Positions 13,682 to 14,764 of a stretch of 14,764 nucleotides of DNA are shown here, one piece after another. The notes under the pieces are model-generated. The model had not been told where the DNA came from and did not search any database. It saw nothing but the letters and a program-made list of their open reading frames with translations. Source of the DNA: Reyranella sp. (GTDB lineage Bacteria; Pseudomonadota; Alphaproteobacteria; Reyranellales; Reyranellaceae); NCBI GenBank assembly GCA_030679805.1, contig JAUXST010000239.1, forward strand, positions 1 to 14,764. The letters are read 5' to 3'. A program made the position numbers and the translations under genes. The number at the start of each line of letters is the position of its first letter. Within the stretch, counting starts at the first letter, position 1.

Positions 13682-13951
13682 GACCTTGGCGAAGGCCGTG
13701 GCCGGGCCGGAAAAATCGATCGACACGATGCGATCGGCGCGCGGGCTGCCCTTGGATTTGGCCGATGGGCGGCTTTCCACCATCTTGAACCAGTCGGCGC
13801 GCGGCATGTCGGCGGCCTTGCCGTCGCCGCCGGCGGCGTAGAGATGCGAGGCGGGATGGAACGCCTCGCCCAGCTTCTTGGTGTCGCCCTCATGCAGGCC
13901 GTCGAAATAGACTTGCAATACCTTCTCGATCGCCGCGACGTCGGAACTCAT
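13571..13951 (-). CDS. NTF2/SnoaL-like protein (lumazine-binding-like family)
   Basis: A 126-residue protein with the NTF2-like fold pattern. An N-terminal helix (VAAIEKVLQVYFDGLHEGD) is followed by a helix/strand with AFHPASHLYAAGGDG, then WFKMVESRPSAK, and a C-terminal sheet with YFTDYLTLLKVEGRWQVISK. This matches small nuclear-transport-factor-2-like proteins often annotated as putative lumazine-binding. Such proteins range from enzymes to ligand binders, so a function cannot be named. The ATG at 13949-13951 has a purine-rich GAGGGAGAAGAAG stretch just upstream; a TTG at 13972 is an alternative. It starts 30 bases after the reductase stop and precedes ubiD, so it is probably co-transcribed with both. 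Its 3' end is duplicated beyond ubiD. Confidence 0.85.
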   Translation of the reverse strand: MSSDVAAIEKVLQVYFDGLHEGDTKKLGEAFHPASHLYAAGGDGKAADMPRADWFKMVESRPSAKSKGSPRADRIVSIDFSGPATAFAKVECQIPPRYFTDYLTLLKVEGRWQVISKAYHTVTRES

Positions 13952-13968
13952 CACTTCTTCTCCCTCGT

Positions 13969-13991
13969 TCAAATCGCCCGCTCAAATCGCC
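13969..13991 (-). repeat. Short tandem repeat at the reductase stop codon
   Basis: The 10-mer tcaaatcgcc occurs at 13969-13978 and 13982-13991, spaced 13 bases apart. The second copy contains the stop codon of the reductase gene. It looks like a small slippage duplication at the gene end. Confidence 0.5.
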
Positions 13992-14764
13992 GAGTTGGGG
14001 CTCACCAGGATCTTGCCGTTGCGCCCACCCTTGTCGGCATGCGCCAGCGCTTCCTTGATCTTTTCGATCGGATAGACCGTGTCCACCGGCGCACTGAGCT
14101 TGCCGGCCACGACCTGGCCCGCGAGATCGGCATAGATCGCACGGATCTTTTCCGGGCTGCGCTTGGCGAGGCCGCGTCCCAGCATGAAGCCGGTCAGGCG
14201 AACGCCACGATAGATGAAGTTGCTGCGCCCGACCTTCGGGTCCTCGCCGCTCATCGAGCCGTAGTGCACGACCGTGCCCTCCGTCCCGACGCTCTCGACG
14301 ATGCGGCCGGTCGCGGCGCCGCCGATCGCCTCGACACCGAGCTTGATGCTGGCGTTGCCGGTGGTCTGGGCGACGCGGGCCGGGAGGTCTTCGCCATCGA
14401 CGATCACAATATCGGCGCCCAGCGCCGTCAATTCACCGGCGAGATCGGCCCGGCGCACGACATTGACGGTGCGCAGGCCGCGTTGCTTGGCCAAAACGAT
14501 GAGCAGTCGGCCGACGGCCGAATTGGCGACGTTCTGGATCACCCAGTCGCCGGCCGCGAGTTCGACGAAATCGGACAGCATGAGCTGCGCGGTGGGAGGA
14601 TTGATCCGCACCATGGCGGCCTGCCGGAGATCGATGCCGGCCGGCAGCGGGATCGCATCGTCGCCCTTCACGCGCCGCCGCTGGGTCCAGTTCTCACGCT
14701 GCTGGTTGATGACCAGGTCACCCTTCCTGACATGCGTGACCGCCGAGCCGACGGCGGTCACGCA
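13982..14764 (-). CDS. MECR-like medium-chain reductase (2-enoyl thioester reductase type), 5' end outside window
   Basis: The C-terminal 260 residues of a medium-chain dehydrogenase/reductase, continuing past the right edge. The sequence INPPTAQLMLSDFVELAAGDWVIQNVANSAVGR appears in segments that match the mitochondrial-type 2-enoyl thioester reductase subgroup. This subgroup uses NADPH to reduce 2-enoyl-CoA/ACP and lacks zinc. The Rossmann motif region is NVANSAVGRLLIVLAKQ with NVVRRAD after it, and VHYGSMSGEDP is the usual later loop. The zinc-ligand residues of alcohol dehydrogenases are not seen in the visible part. It leads the minus-strand group ahead of the NTF2-like gene. Quinone reductase or another MDR activity remains possible. 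Confidence 0.88.
   Translation of the reverse strand, partial: CVTAVGSAVTHVRKGDLVINQQRENWTQRRRVKGDDAIPLPAGIDLRQAAMVRINPPTAQLMLSDFVELAAGDWVIQNVANSAVGRLLIVLAKQRGLRTVNVVRRADLAGELTALGADIVIVDGEDLPARVAQTTGNASIKLGVEAIGGAATGRIVESVGTEGTVVHYGSMSGEDPKVGRSNFIYRGVRLTGFMLGRGLAKRSPEKIRAIYADLAGQVVAGKLSAPVDTVYPIEKIKEALAHADKGGRNGKILVSPNSAI

Overview
The window looks like chromosomal DNA of a GC-rich alphaproteobacterium. The best evidence is the gene order: an aa3-type cytochrome c oxidase cluster read on the minus strand as ctaC-ctaD-ctaB-coxF-like-ctaG-ctaE-DUF983-surf1, ending in thrC. This arrangement is typical of Rhizobiales and Rhodospirillales; the genus cannot be fixed from the sequence alone.

Layout by coordinate. 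Positions 1-8759 (all minus strand) hold the oxidase cluster. In transcription order it encodes subunit II (CuA), subunit I (heme a / heme a3-CuB), heme O synthase, a 50-residue CoxF-like membrane protein, the Cox11 copper chaperone, subunit III, a DUF983 zinc-ribbon membrane protein and SURF1. It then runs into an M32 metallocarboxypeptidase, a cysteine-rich DUF1272 protein and the first 214 codons of threonine synthase. Genes are tightly packed, with four-base ATGA overlaps at ctaB/coxF-like, coxF-like/ctaG, ctaG/ctaE and surf1/M32. A hairpin followed by four T residues between ctaE and DUF983 could lower expression of the distal genes.

Positions 8904-10559 (minus) encode an orphan CpaF/TadA-type secretion ATPase with an intact P-loop but eroded Walker B, Asp-box and His-box motifs. 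An AT-rich intergenic region (10560-10866) separates it from a divergent periplasmic cyclophilin (10867-11412, plus).

Positions 11413-11703 are a convergent 3' region: a GC hairpin behind the cyclophilin and a strong minus-strand intrinsic terminator. That terminator closes a minus-strand group entering from the right edge: a MECR-like enoyl reductase (5' end outside the window), a small NTF2/SnoaL-like protein and a UbiD-family (prenyl-FMN) decarboxylase. Directly downstream of ubiD is a broken second copy of the 3' end of the NTF2-like gene, so ubiD sits between two direct repeats about 1.87 kb apart.

Functionally, the left two thirds is a respiratory-enzyme assembly line with housekeeping genes attached. 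The right end looks like a small accessory pathway (decarboxylation plus reduction of an unknown substrate) with a recombination scar. I found no rRNA, tRNA, CRISPR array, transposase or phage gene. No clearly new system is visible; the ubiD-flanking repeat and the degenerate CpaF-like protein are the points most worth following up.
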